A stretch of 64,000 nt of DNA, taken from NCBI GenBank assembly GCA_024138025.1, contig JAMXBD010000818.1, forward strand, positions 419,001 to 483,000, given 5' to 3'. This DNA is from Combretum micranthum (Eukaryota > Streptophyta > Magnoliopsida > Myrtales > Combretaceae). This document shows, one piece after another, positions 37,451-49,000 of this stretch; the stretch's first letter is position 1, and each line of letters begins with the position of its first letter. The notes under the pieces were generated by a model. That model searched no databases. It was not told where the DNA came from and saw nothing but the letters and a program-made list of their open reading frames with translations. The translations under genes and the position numbers were made by a program.

Positions 37451-38070
37451 AAAAGTTGTGGCTGTAATTGGCCTGAATACCCAACCCCGAATGAAGGGCG
37501 TAAATTCATTCAACATATGATTCCCGGAAAGTCATATGTCTTGTATGCTCACGTGGTTGTTGCATTTCATATGTTTGAATAATAAACTTGATTGATAATT
37601 TTCCTCGAGTATGAATTTTGGGATTTACTCACTAAGCTAGTTGTAGCTTATACCCCTATAGATTTGTTGAAACAGGTATGCTAGTAGCCTAAATTGAGGA
37701 TCATGACTTTAAGGAAGTCAGGGACAGATGATTAAGGATATGGAATCATACGATGAAGAAAGTTTGTAAGGTTCTTTATATGTGATAACCTATATGATTA
37801 GGGACGTATATTTATTTGAAGATGATAGAAGAATATGCCTTAAGAATTGAATTGTGATATGCTTATGTTTTATATTAAGTATTCTCTTTGCCTTGTTACT
37901 TATTTATTATCAATATAAATTGCGCTACTTCGATGCGTCCCCTTGGTTGTGATGTACGCCTTGTACATAATATGAAAGCATTTGCATGACTAAGGTAGTC
38001 ATTCCTAGGCTTTAGTATTGTGTACGGCGGACTGCCACGTTTAGGGTACCCCTCGGGGCGTGACAACGAT

Positions 38071-39333
38071 CATGGTTGTTAGTATGATTTGACACTTGAA
38101 TTTCCACATTTAACTGCAATTTCAATCAAGGGACAAATGCCGATCGTGATTCTTAAGACCTTAACCTGTGGTTTCACTCCAAGGAAGACTTCACCCCTTA
38201 AACTTAATTAATCTTGTTTTGTGATTTTATATAATTTTCTCCATTTGTTCTCATTATTTTAGACATTGAGGACAATATCTATATTCTGTGTGGGGGAAGG
38301 GTTAAGCAAGATGAAGATGAATTTGAATTTGAATAGAGTAACTTATAATTGAAATTGATCAAATACTCTATACTTATAGGAAAATAATGAAATGATATAA
38401 AAAAATTTGAGAAATTTTTTTTTATTTTTCTAAAGTAAGCTACCATGCGATTTAAGTGATCTTAGTATTGAACACCAACCTCTTATGTTTGTGTTATTTT
38501 TACTATGCTAGAATTACTTTGTCAAATCTATTTGGGATAGTGTTACTTGTTATTTAACCTATGAATCTAGATTTAGGATTAACTTAAGATCCCTAGTAAG
38601 GCTTACTCAATTAATTTTAAAGCCTAAATGGTCTATATACTCATCAATTTAGTTTATTTGGGGAGATTTATAGCCTTTTGTGGAGGTTCAAATGAAACTT
38701 GTATGTTGAAGATTTTTTCTTGTGTTAAAATCAATGAAAGAATGCAAATTTCAAAAGTTTAGGTTGGTATGAGTAGGCTTTGGTCCTTTAGAAGACCATA
38801 ATTCATTCCCACTGTTAACTATGCTATCTAAAGAAAAAAATGAAAATTTGAAAGCATAAATAAGGGAAAAGATTCAGAGGATGAGTTGATGTATTTGCCT
38901 TCACTCTAGAGTATAATGCTTGGAGAGATAACTATGGGAGTTTATACTTATAAATATAGGGGATGAAGTTGGTTGAGTCTCTCTTACTTTGATTGATCCT
39001 TTGTATAATTTTCACCTTGAATTTGGGTTTAAACAATAAGAGTAAAGGCTAATATATTTGAATTAACTCTTTAATTCTAGCATCAGTAACCTTAACACAT
39101 GTTAGTGAGATTGAGTCGAGTAATATATGCTATTGTTACTAAATTTACTAGGTGGTTTAAAAAGACAAAAGCAAGACAATTGAGCTTAAAATGAATGAGA
39201 ACTATGATGTTGAATTTTGTCAAGTATCATTTATGATTTATTTTCCTATGTTGAGAAGTTTTGCTTGCTGCCTTTGTTCCTGTTTTGATTGGTATCTGCT
39301 TGATGATAAGTAAAAGCTTAAGTGTGAGGGAAT
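38071..39333 (+). other. Athila 3' non-coding region resumed after the solo LTR
   Basis: It contains GACATTGAGGACAATATCT and TGTGTGGGGGAAGG, landmarks of the region between integrase and 3' LTR in Athila elements, then AT-rich DNA with no recognisable envelope-like frame. AGCTTAAGTGTGAGGGAATT directly before the 3' LTR start is the probable polypurine tract. Confidence 0.65.
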
Positions 39334-39440
39334 TTGATAACTCATATTTACTCTATTCAAATTACATAGATTTGTGCTCATTTTTACTTTATTAATTGAT
39401 GAAATTCCCATAAATAAGACTTTTATTACTTAATTGATGA
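39334..39440 (+). repeat. Athila 3' LTR, truncated to about 107 bp
   Basis: TGATAACTCATATTTACTC and the following bases align with 28469-28572 up to TTTTATTACTTAATT, after which the similarity stops. The rest of the LTR has been lost or replaced, so no target duplication can be checked. Confidence 0.75.
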
Positions 39441-41152
39441 AACATACATAGTTTAAATAGTAGATGAAGACTATATATTATCTTTATTTGTGACAATGTT
39501 TGTGTTACGAGTGTAAATATTTGGGTAGTTTTCACATGCAACCTCTCTTTTCATTTGATTGCTGACGACACCTTTTATATGTTAGAATTGGTAAAGAAAA
39601 ATTAAGTTCATATTAATATATCTAGGTTATTTTGGATATTATATTTATTTTCCACTAAGTTTTTCCTTAAATATTCTTTTTCTTTTTTTAACAAAATAGT
39701 ATTATAACTATTAGACAGAAAAATTTTGATAGGAATCATGGTTTGATTAATCCTATTACAAGAGTTAGAGCTAATGGAATAAAGAACTTAATTCAACAAG
39801 TCTTATTTGAAGAACCATATGAACATGAATGTGATTTCTTTCATAATTACTTTATTCATTTTGCAGTGGAATATAGTTTAGTTTGTATTAGAGTAGAAGA
39901 TATGAAGGAGCTAAGAAAGGAGATTGTTTGAAGGAGTACACATGAGTGTCCATAGGCCATGCATGAGGGCATGTGATACATTATGCAGGAGCTAGTGGAC
40001 GTCAGAGATAGCCATGCTATCAACCATGACTTGTGCCTGAGGCTAGGTTCACTCAAGGAAGCAAGTAAGGAAAGGTCAAAGAAGACCACAGCCTGACACA
40101 CCGACCATAGCCAAAGCTATGTGAGAAAATAGCTTAATTTTGGGTCAAGAAGGACATGCCCTCTCCCATTTCCCATGCCTAAAGTCGTGTCAGTCAAGAT
40201 TTTGCCTAGAAAGAGATTCGAGGGTTCTATACCTTGTGCCATAGCCCATGACTTAAGCCATTGAATTGTCCGATGAGACTTTCATTTATTTTTCTTTATT
40301 TATTTTATTATAATATATTATTAGTTAACTATTATATCTATTTCCCTGATTGTGGTATATAAAAGAGACTTGGTCTTTTTCAGGCATCCTTACTATAAGA
40401 AATCTAGGATTTGAAGATAAAAACTCTATCTCTAAATGTAAATTTTTATTACAAAACTATCATTGCTCATTTGATTTATAGAAATATAACTTGTTTTACT
40501 CATTTTCCATTGCAAAATTTCTATTTTTAAAGGCTAGTTTTCTTATAGTGTCTTGACATTCATTAATGTTCTTAAACTTGATTCTTGAATAGTTTTGAGA
40601 GTTTTCTCAATCCTTTGTTTTTGTTTGTTGGTTATGTGTTATATCAATTGATAAAAACAACTAATTTGATTCTTTCTTGGTGCATTATGTCATGAAATGG
40701 ATCGTTCGTATCTTTTTCGTTTAGTTTTCATAAAAATCACAAAATCTATAAACATAATAACTCTCTACCATGGGAGACCCATTGAGATAATCCTTGTGAA
40801 TGAATTGCATATGGAATTCAACTCATATCAGAATTAAACCCATTCCACCAGTTGGAAGATCGATGATCATGAAATTGGATTATATTGTTACATTTGGTTT
40901 GTTAGACTAGATAAAACTAGATTGGAAAGTAATTCTTTCATTTTATGGTTAAGGTATATGTAGGTCCCAAAAGTGCAAGGGCAAATTATAAGAAGAGAAA
41001 ATTAAATATTGTGATTTATAGAGGTGCCCATATATGTTTTCCATGTCATGTTGCTCTATTGCAAGGGATTCAATCGACTTTACCAATTTTATTCCATTAT
41101 ATTAATAATAAAAAGGAGGGTTTGTACAATTCATGCCGACTTCTCTAGCAAT
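39441..41152. other. No intact gene; fragment of an unidentified retroelement-like unit
   Basis: A frame reading INPITRVRANGIKNLIQ (about 39746-39796) to a stop at 39931 recalls the GPxTRARAKxL peptides in several plant gypsy polyproteins. This is a weak resemblance. A TATATAAAAGAG box at 40360-40371 is followed by a T-rich leader. The stretch at 39450-39520 is about 70% similar to 46775-46850. A short frame at 40945-41145 is unrecognised. Confidence 0.35.
40391..40550. mobile_element. Possible CACTA-type miniature element, 160 bp
   Basis: The right end, read inward on the minus strand, is CACTATAAGAAAACTAGCC. The left end is TACTATAAGAAATCTAGG. These are imperfect inverted repeats of the plant CACTA type (CACTAYAAGAAA), with the first C lost on the left. 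The flanking three bases (CCT and TCT) do not match. Confidence 0.5.
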
Positions 41153-41157
41153 CCTTC

Positions 41158-41386
41158 TGCTATAAAACAAAAGGCGTAATCAAATGATAATAGCAAGTGT
41201 AAAAGTAAAGAACACACACAGATTTTACGTGGAAACCCTTTCGGGAAAAACCACGGGCAGAGACGAGAGAGAATCACACTATATCAAAGTAGGAGTACAA
41301 TGATTTAAGAGGATATAAATAAAAAGCTCTCAAAGGAAATTTTTGTGCATCTAATATGTTGTATATAGAAACCCTAGAAACAACAC

Positions 41387-41428
<42 letters not shown>

Positions 41429-41609
41429 AAGGATAACTGATATAACGGCCTAAATTATGACACTTAATTATGTAATGAATGAATAATAAAGGCTTGAATT
41501 ATGATTGTTAAATGTATAATGAATGAATAATAAATATATAGTCAAATATTCATTCATTAACATTTAACTACGGAAGTCGGTTACAGAAATCGGGTCACAA
41601 ACTTCAACA
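41158..41609 (-). repeat. Copia 3' LTR
   Basis: Plus-strand ends TGCTATAAAAC and ACTTCAACA, that is TGTTGAAGT...AGCA in element sense. It contains an (AT)n(GT)n microsatellite at 41387-41428. It pairs with 45620-46058. Confidence 0.95.
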
Positions 41610-41622
41610 ATCTCTACCTTGA
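41610..41622 (-). promoter_or_regulatory. Copia polypurine tract
   Basis: On the minus strand CAAGGTAGAGAT directly precedes the 3' LTR start TGTTGAAG. The phrase AAGGTGGAGATTG is usual for copia elements. Confidence 0.8.
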
Positions 41623-41999
41623 CACGAATTCCGAAGTAACAAACACAAAATTCAAAATCAAATAGTAGAAACTTCAATCTTCAACTTCAAAACCAAAAAG
41701 CATTCTCCAAACTTTGAAAAACACTACTCCACCTCTTCCACAAATTCCGTAAATGAAACAAGCAGCAATTGACACTTAGCAAATTCAAGCAATGCTCAAA
41801 CTTTGCTATCGAAAGTCTCTTTGTCAGCATATCTATAGGGTTGTCATGAGTACTCACTTTGTTCATAGTGATATCTCCTCGAGCAATTATATCACGTACA
41901 AGGTGATATCAAACATCGATGTGTTTTGTTCTTTCATGGAACATTTGATCCTTAGTCAGAAAAATCGCACTTTGACTATCATAAAGTATGTAGACATCT

Positions 42000-42430
42000 T
42001 CAAATCACTAAGCTCAGCAAACACCCTTTCAACCATATAGCCTCTTTAATTGCCTTTGTAATAGCCATGTATTTAGTCTCTGTAGTGGATAGAGCAACAG
42101 TAGCCTGTAAGGTGGCTTTCCAACTAATAGCACAGCCACCAAGAGAGAAAACATATATAGTAATAGATCTTCTTTTGTCCAAGTCCCCAGTGAAATCAAA
42201 ATCAACAAACACGATGACCCTATCTCTAGTTCTCCCAAAATGTAGACAAACATTGGTAGTTCCTCTTAAGTATTTGAAGATCCACTGGATTGCTTTTCCA
42301 GTGTTCCTTGCCAGGATTCGTTATATACCTGCTGACAATACTTACAGCACATGCCAAATCTCGACGCGTACATATCACAATATACATAAGAGACCCTACT
42401 GCATTAGAGTAAGGGACTTTTGACATATAA
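42000..42430 (-). pseudogene. Copia RNase H domain
   Basis: Readable in the order YSNAVGSLMYIVICTRRDLA (about 42411-42352), then after frame changes SSCLLILISLGTWTKEDLL (in the frame where D-F-D-F-T-G-D appears as FVDFDFTGDLDKRRS, about 42209-42165), KATLQATVALSTTETKYMAI (about 42122-42063) and KEAIWLKG (about 42047-42024). The TETKYMA motif carries the active-site Glu. The domain forms the C-terminal end of the polyprotein. The frame change near 42225 is the main break. Confidence 0.88.
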
Positions 42431-42449
42431 TCAATTTCATCTTCTGACT

Positions 42450-43506
42450 GTGGATACTAGGCAGACGAAAGTCTGAAATGACCTACTAAAGGGGTACTTA
42501 TAGGTTTAGCACTCATCATATCGAACCTGGAAAGTATCTTCTCAATATATCCTTTATGATTCAGATGTAATACACTTGCTTTTCTATCTCTTGAAATTTC
42601 CATACTAAGAATTTTCTTGGCTGCACCCAAGTCTTTCATCTAAAATTCCCTGCTCAACTGTGCTTTAACCCTGTCAATATCTCCTCTATCCTTAGCCACT
42701 ATCAACATATCATCCATATATAGTAGTAGATACAGAAACGACCCATCATCACAGTACTTGAAATATATACAGCTATCATAGTTACTTCTCTTGAAATCAT
42801 AAGAAGTCGTAAAGGAATTAAACCTTTTATATCACTATCGTGGTGATTGCTTCAACCCATAAAAGAGACTTCTTTAATCTACACACATGGTCTTCTTTTC
42901 CTAAGACCCAAAACCTTCTGGTTGATGCATATAATTATCTTCCTCAAGTTCTCCAAGAAAAAAGGCAGTCTTCACATCAAGCTGCTCAAGCACTAAATCC
43001 TCCATAACAACAATACCAAGTAGCGCTCGAATCGAACTGTGTTTTACAATAGGAGAAAACACATCAGTAAAATCAATACCTGGTATTTGACTATAGCATT
43101 TTGCAACAAGTCTTGCTTTGAATCTGGATTCATCACTAGTTGTGGCTCCTTCCTTTTTCTTGAAAACCCACTTGCAGCGAACAACCTTCTTGCCCTTGGG
43201 AAGTTTCACTAACTCCCATGTTCTATTCTTTTGGAGGGAATCCATCTCTTCTTGCATGGCGATCATCCACTTACCAGAATCATCACAATTAACTGCTTCT
43301 GTGTGAGTGGATGGTTCCAAATTTGAATCAACATCATCTGCCACATTCAGTGCATATGCTACTAGATCTGCTTTGCTATACCTCTGTAGAGGTTTTATCT
43401 CTCTTCTGGGCCTGTCTTTAGTGATAGAATACTGTGTCTGTTGAGGTTTAGTAACAGGTTGAGGAGTAGACTTTAGTATAGAATCTGCATTAATATCGAA
43501 CTCCAC
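42450..43506 (-). pseudogene. Copia reverse transcriptase
   Basis: An N-terminal linker (43506 to about 43280) leads to WMIAMQEEMDSLQKNRTWEL (about 43272-43213), VVRCKWVFKKK, RFKARLVAKCYSQIPGIDF and LDVKTAFFLGELEEDNYM (about 42976-42923), all copia RT hallmarks. The catalytic box LLYMDDMLIVAK (about 42719-42684) is intact (YMDD). MKDLGAAKKILSMEI (42639-42595) and ISTPLVGHF follow. Frame breaks lie at about 42900 and 42640. It is the best kept part of the element. Confidence 0.92.
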
Positions 43507-43524
43507 CTACACACTTGGTTTCTA

Positions 43525-44410
43525 CTAGATTTTATCATAATTAATAGTAGGATATAAATCATGTAACATAGCAGATTCATCAAATATAACATCCCTACTG
43601 ACAATAACTTTCTTCAATTCGGGACACCATAATTTATATCCTTTAACTCCAGTCTTGAAACCAAGAAACACACACTTCAGCGATCTAGGCTCAAGTTTAC
43701 CATTATTTATATGAGGATATGCAGGGCATCCGAAAATTTTCAATTCAGAATAATCAACAAATAAGCTGTGGAGACAGCTTTTGCCTAGAAAGATTTTGGT
43801 AACTTAGAATTAGAAAGCATACATCTTACCTTCTCCATGATGGTTCTATTGATACGTTCTGCTACCCTGTTCTGCTGGGGTGTACCAGGAACTGTGAGAT
43901 GTCTCATAATTCCCTTTGACTTGCAAAGTCATTAAACTCACTAGAGCAGAATTCCAAGCCATTATTAGTGTGAAGCCGTTTTACTTGTTTTTCTGGTCTG
44001 TTTCTCAATCATTGTCTTCTACACTTTAAATGTAAATAATTCATCAATTTTCTGCTTCAAGAAATATACCTAAACCTTTCTAGAAAAGTCATCTATGATG
44101 GTCATCATGTAACTGGAACCTCTACTGGAGGCACTCTAGAAGGACCCTCAGAATGAATATAATCAAGAGTGCCCTTTGTATTGTGAGTACTTGTGGTGAA
44201 TCTGACCCTCTTTTACTTCCCGAAAACCCAGTGTTCACAGAACTTTAATTTGCTGATGCCTTTCCTATCAAGAAGTTCTCTCTTGCTCAATTCAGTCATA
44301 CCAGCTTCACTTATATGCCTCAGGTGCATATTCCATAGCCTTGTAGCATCTTCATCTGATAAGGGGAACCAACGGCTGCATCACCTATCACAGTAGAACC
44401 CTGAAAAGAA
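43525..44410 (-). pseudogene. Copia GAG-pre-integrase and integrase
   Basis: MHLRHISEAGMTELSKREL (about 44330-44275) and LKFCEHWVFGK (about 44250-44218) form the zinc-binding GAG-pre-integrase region; the usual H-C-V-F Cys is Trp here. GTLDYIHSEGPSRVP follows. In NNGLEFCSSEF (about 43968-43936) the second catalytic Asp is replaced by Asn (AAT for a Gly-preceding D-N-G). The C-terminal part MKIFGCPAYPHINNGKLEPR to VIFDESAML (43743-43560) is well preserved. Stops and frame changes interrupt the core at 43.8-44.1 kb. Confidence 0.85.
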
Positions 44411-44503
44411 TATAAATTAGCAGTTTTTTATGTCCTTTCATTACTACAAGTGAACCCTTACTTATCTTCAAAACTCCACCTTCACCAGTATACTTATACC
44501 CCT

Positions 44504-44851
44504 TCAAATCAAGCGTACTAAGAGAAATAAATTTCTCTTTAGGTCAGGAACATGTCTCACATCCCCAAGTGTCCTAACCACGCCATCAAACATTTTTATT
44601 TTTATTGTTCCAATATCTACAACTTTACAAGATGTGTTATTACCCATCAAAACAACACCTCTGGAAACTATTTCATATGTTAAAAACCAGTTCCGATTAG
44701 GACGCATATGAAAGGTACATCCACTCAAGAATCCACTCTTTACTGGCTTGTGAATCACTTTTAGAAGCAACAAGAAGATCACCATCACTATGATCTTCAA
44801 CAACATCGGCTTCAACCATTTTCTCTGGTTGATTTTGCTTTTGATTCTCAC
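44504..44851 (-). pseudogene. Copia protease domain, catalytic Asp missing
   Basis: The frame reads GFLSGCTFHMRPNRNWFLTY (about 44734-44675), then VVLMGNNTSCKVVDIGTIKI and LGDVRHVPDLKRNL. This is the copia aspartic protease and its downstream linker, normally starting D-S-G-C/A-T-x-H-M. Here the residue before S-G is Leu, as if the Asp codon had been deleted in frame, so the protease should be inactive. Confidence 0.85.
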
Positions 44852-45605
44852 TAGTTTTTATTTTTATTTTGCAATTTATAACACTTTGCCTTTATGTGCC
44901 TTTCTTTTTGCAATAGTTACAGTTTTAAATTATTTGATGATTTTGATCTGCCTCTAGAACTCCTACCAATTTTTTGATCTTGACTCCTACCACGTGCTAC
45001 TAAACTTTTTAGATGAAGACTCAGTTTTAATCACAAGATGTTTCATCTTCTCAAAAGAACTCAAACGAGCATACACTTCATCAATAGACAGAGTATCATA
45101 ACTATAAAGAACATATCTCTAAAGGTTGAATATGAAGGAGGCAAAGAACATAATAGGATTAAACCTAAATCCTCTTCATCATACTTAACTTCCAGAGTTT
45201 CTAAATCAAAAACAATTTCTTTAAAGGTCGTTTAGTGATCTTCTAGAGACGTACCTTCTTCCAAACGATGAGAATATAATCTCTGTTTCAAGTGTAACTT
45301 ACTAGTCAGGCTCTTCGTTATACATAGTTGCTCTAATTTCAACCATAATGCAGCAGCGTTCTCTCTTAAGCACATCTTGTAGAATCTGATTCGATAGATG
45401 AAGATAGATCTGCGAAAGGGCTTTCTGATCTTTTCTTTGCTTTCCTTCCCGTGTCAAGATACGGGCATCTTGTCAAACCCTAAAAGTGCATCATCAAGAT
45501 TCATTTGTGAGAGAACCGCTCTCATCTTGACCTACCATAACAGAATATGGTGTTGCGATCCAAAAGAGGAATATCGTACTTCATGGTTGCCATTATCAAA
45601 ACCTA
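44852..45605 (-). pseudogene. Copia gag
   Basis: The minus strand reads ALSQIYLHLSNQILQDVL (about 45425-45372), ENAAALWLKLEQLCITKSLT (about 45359-45300), KLHLKQRLYSHRLEEGTSL (about 45296-45240), FDLETLEVKYDEEDLGLILL and SLPPSY, the copia gag-polypeptide core. It continues through a basic RGRSQDQKIGRSSRGRSK tract to a damaged zinc knuckle (RHIKAKCYKL, about 44905-44876) in which the first Cys residues are lost. Stops and frame changes are present near 45230 and 45060. Confidence 0.8.
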
Positions 45606-45608
45606 TTC

Positions 45609-45619
45609 CTGATACCGTT
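45609..45619 (-). promoter_or_regulatory. Copia primer binding site
   Basis: Next to the inner edge of the 5' LTR the minus strand reads ACGGTATCAGG, close to the TGGTATCAGAG sequence complementary to the 3' end of plant initiator methionine tRNA, the usual copia primer. Confidence 0.75.
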
Positions 45620-46058
45620 TGTTATAAAATAAAAGGCGTAATCAAATGATAATATCAAGCGTAAAAGTAAAGAACACACACAGATTTTACGTGGAAACCC
45701 TTTCGAAAAAAACCAAGGGCAGAGGCGAGAGAAGAATCACACTATGTCAAAGTAGGAGTACAATATTTGAGAGGATACAAATGAAAAACTCTCAAAGGAA
45801 ATTTTTGTATATCTAATATGTTGTATATAGAAACCCTAGAAACAACACACACACACACATATATATATATATATGTATATAAGGATGACTGACATAATGG
45901 CCTAAATTATGATACTTAATTATGTAATGAATGAATAATAAAGGCCTGAATTATGAACGTTAAATGTATAATGAATGAATAAATGTATAGTCAAATATTC
46001 ATTCATTAACATTTAAATACGAGAGTTGGTTACACAAATCGAGTCATAAACTCCAACA
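45620..46058 (-). repeat. Copia 5' LTR
   Basis: Plus-strand ends TGTTATAAAAT and ACTCCAACA. It aligns along its length with 41158-41609. Its microsatellite is (AC)n(AT)n at about 45845-45875, in a different length state from the 3' copy. Confidence 0.95.
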
Positions 46059-46063
46059 CCTTC

Positions 46064-49000
46064 ACTATTGAATCTCAGTAGATTCATACAAACTAAACAC
46101 TCAACTACAATAATCTAACTTTTAAACAATCTCTTAACAAAGTTATATTGCAAAAATAAATGAGGACAAATACAAGTTCCTCAAAAATATAAGCTCAAGA
46201 CTATTAAATGCTTTAAATAAAATCTATAAGGAAAGAAATGTATGCTAGTTATACATTGAAGAAGTTATTAAAATTATTGTGCACAAAATGTAGTTGTTGC
46301 AGGTTCATCTTTTATTAAGCCTCAACATTCAAAAATATTTTTGTTATTGGAGTATCTTCATTCAACAACTAAACTCCTCAATTTGTGGATCATTCTATTG
46401 GAGAAGAATCTTGCTATTCAAATTAAATTTTTTTTTTTTTTTTTGTGTTGTTGTAGAGTCAAAAATATACTTCAAAATCTTAATGTCAATTTTCTAACGT
46501 TTGACATACTATTGATCTTAATTCAATGTGTGTTCATCTTGCTAAAAATAAGGACAAGAGTTTAGTTGAGTTTTTAAAAGGGGACAACAAGTGGTAATAA
46601 ACTATAAAAGATCCTTAGGCAAATTTGCCTTATGAAATATTAAGCATAAGTATAAAGTTTGTTTTCACCTAGTGGTATAAATGTTGGTTTTTCAATGAAA
46701 TAAATCAGCTTTGTTACTCCTCAATTTCTACTACATTTAAGTAGTTGGCAAATATATGCATTGAGAATAAGCATATCATGGCTTAAATAGTAGATGCAGT
46801 ACTCAATGTTGTCTCTGTTTCTGCACATCTTTGTGTAACAAGCAATTTAAAAACTCTAAAGGATCGTTAGAAATAGATGAATGAAGTAGAAACAAATGCC
46901 TTTACAATTTACCAAAGGCAATTGATGATCTCTCTCTGTACATGTCTCGATATTTCATTATGGTAGAGGAAAAGGCATTCTGGATAACTGCAGCCAAAAT
47001 AAATGATAAGGATATAAACCTACATAATGGACCATAAGTTGACATAGACTATGATTTCAAAAGCGTATGGTATAGTACGTGTGTGCCGAAGAAGCACATC
47101 CCATAGCCATCCACGAAATTGTTAGACTAGGTATTTGTATATATTATATCTTAAGAATTTAGGCAATATAAATCGGTATTGTCTGCAATCTCTTGAATTT
47201 TTTTACGAACCAAATTTCTGAAACTTGCCGAAATAGGAAACAAAATCCCAAATTAAAATGTTTTAAGAAAATGCTAGAAAAATCACTATAATTTTTTTTT
47301 TTCGATTTCATAATAACAGTAGATAATCGATCCAGCCATCGTTAATAATTGAAATGTATATAATAGAATTTTGAATTAAAAAAAATTCTAAACTTCAAAT
47401 AATATGATAAATGCCTAAACTAAGTTTGGCAACTAAATCCATTTCAATATGATTTTGGAATAGTAGAATCAATTGTAATCTCTGATATAATTTCTCAATC
47501 TCTAATCAAATCTAGTCAAACTTTAGCACATACAATTATAGGAAATTCTATGGTCCCTTCATTAATTTTGATGGGACCAGTTCCATCATTATTCAACGAC
47601 TCACATCATATCCAATCGTAATTGAATCATTAAAATAGTTAATATTCTAATTACTATATTTTTTCAATAATTAGAGGGTTGATTGGCTAGTTCTGTTGAT
47701 AGATTTATAGAAGCTCCTATACAACTATACTCATATAAGAGACTCATGAGCTGTGAGTCAAATCCCAAACCAAACATTGCTTTAAATATTTAAGACTTTT
47801 TTCTTTGTGCCATTTTTTTTCTTCCCTTTGTTTCTTTTTTTTTTTTTTTTAATTTTTTGGCCAGAGAATCTCTTAGCCAACTCATATAGTTAGCTTTTAT
47901 TACAAACTATGAATAATAATATCCACATGTTAATGAATTTCAATTCTAATACTTAAAGTGACTCTGAATTTAAAGGTTATCCCTAGTCCTTAAACCGACA
48001 ATAAAAGAGCCAATTATAATAACCAATTGCGCAAGGAGAAAATCGATTCAACATATGCTCATATTGCTACTCACTGTCATTGTTTGTTGGCCGTTGTGTT
48101 TCATTGATATGGATAGGTTACTGTGTATAACTAATAACTTGGATAATAGATAGGGGGTGAGGAATTGAAAATGTGGCACTCACCAGCTTTTTATTTTGCC
48201 TTCTGGGAACGTTATTTATATAGAAACGTCATTTTCTTTTTTTTTTTTTTAATTACTTCCATCTAATATTATTTTCGTCAAGCATCCTTTTCGCTTTATT
48301 GACCGAATATGCATCATAAAACTTTTATACCCTGAATGGCATTTTTATGCTTTTGGTGTAGCAAATTATTTTTGGACCAAATGTAATTTGGAAGAATGTG
48401 ATGTTATGGTAATGACATCATTGTACTAGGAACATAGGAACCACACCTTCATTTGATTTTACTTTTTTGCTTCTGCCTTCTCAAGCCTTTGGTTGCAATG
48501 AAACCCATGTTTTCCATACTTTCTTCTCCTTCTTCCATTCGAGCAGCTCAACATCACCACACCGAGGCTTGATGAATCACAACAATGCCACAGTAACTTT
48601 TATTATAGTTACTAAATCGAAATTTTGGGAACATTCCTCATAAAGTGAAGAAGTTTTTCAAACCGCGTTAATTTTAAATAAAACAAACAGACCTTATTAT
48701 ACCTTAACTAAACTTCATAGATTAGTATCTTTTTATGTGGCCATCGCTCTATGCATAAGAAACTTAGTCGTTCATCAAGGAACATCATTCACTTGAATAG
48801 GGACAAGGAAGTGGTCATCACTTAGGGTGACATTGTTGGCAAAACTAGCTTCCAAGGTTTGATTTTATGAAGTTTAAGAGAATAAACTGTTTTGACCATC
48901 AAGGGTCATTTTTACTCTATTGGAACCCCATATTTTAGTTTACCTGCCTCTAGTGACACAATATTGTTTTCAAAACCTTTGTACTAAAAGGAGTAAATGT

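Larger units (their letters stand above)
33769..38065 (+). mobile_element. Tekay-family solo LTR, 4297 bp, in the Athila 3' region
   Basis: It starts TGTAAACCCCC and ends CCTCGGGGCGTGACA. Perfect five-base duplications ACGAT flank it (33764-33768 and 38066-38070). No polypurine tract or coding sequence adjoins, so it is a solo LTR. It shares all landmark blocks with the LTRs at 5904 and 15720 and best preserves the family's GC-rich motifs (for example GGGATCGGTTCTCGAAAAGC near 34505). Its intact duplication and milder decay suggest a relatively late insertion. Confidence 0.95.
28469..39440 (+). mobile_element. Athila-type Ty3/gypsy element, decayed, split by a solo LTR
   Basis: Both ends carry the same LTR start TGATAACTCATA (28469 and 39334), and about 100 bases after each can be aligned. 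Between them lie protease, RT, RNase H and integrase with Athila-type wording, then the typical non-coding downstream part with GGGAGGCAACCCA (33488-33500) and GACATTGAGGACAATATCT followed by TGTGTGGGGG (38262-38296). No gag or tRNA primer site is visible between the 5' LTR and the protease, so an internal deletion is likely. A Tekay solo LTR occupies 33769-38065. Stops are dense; the element is dead. Confidence 0.85.
41158..46058 (-). mobile_element. Ty1/copia element, Tork/Tnt1-type, 4901 bp, complete but inactive
   Basis: Two LTRs of about 440-450 bp bound gag, protease, integrase, RT and RNase H in copia order on the minus strand. Target duplication CCTTC lies at 41153-41157 and 46059-46063. 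Primer site and polypurine tract are present next to the LTRs. The wording MGNNTSCKVVDIGTI in the gag/protease region is of the Tnt1 (Tork) type. About a dozen differences, mostly transitions, separate the LTRs over some 165 aligned bases by eye, so the insertion is not recent. Stops, frameshifts and lost catalytic residues make it inactive. Confidence 0.95.

Noticed and set aside
42067..42423. Plus-strand 118-residue frame
   Set aside because: It is the antisense shadow of the copia RNase H region.
46429..46444. T16 tract as a LINE or SINE poly-A tail on the minus strand
   Set aside because: No target duplication or element body was found next to it.
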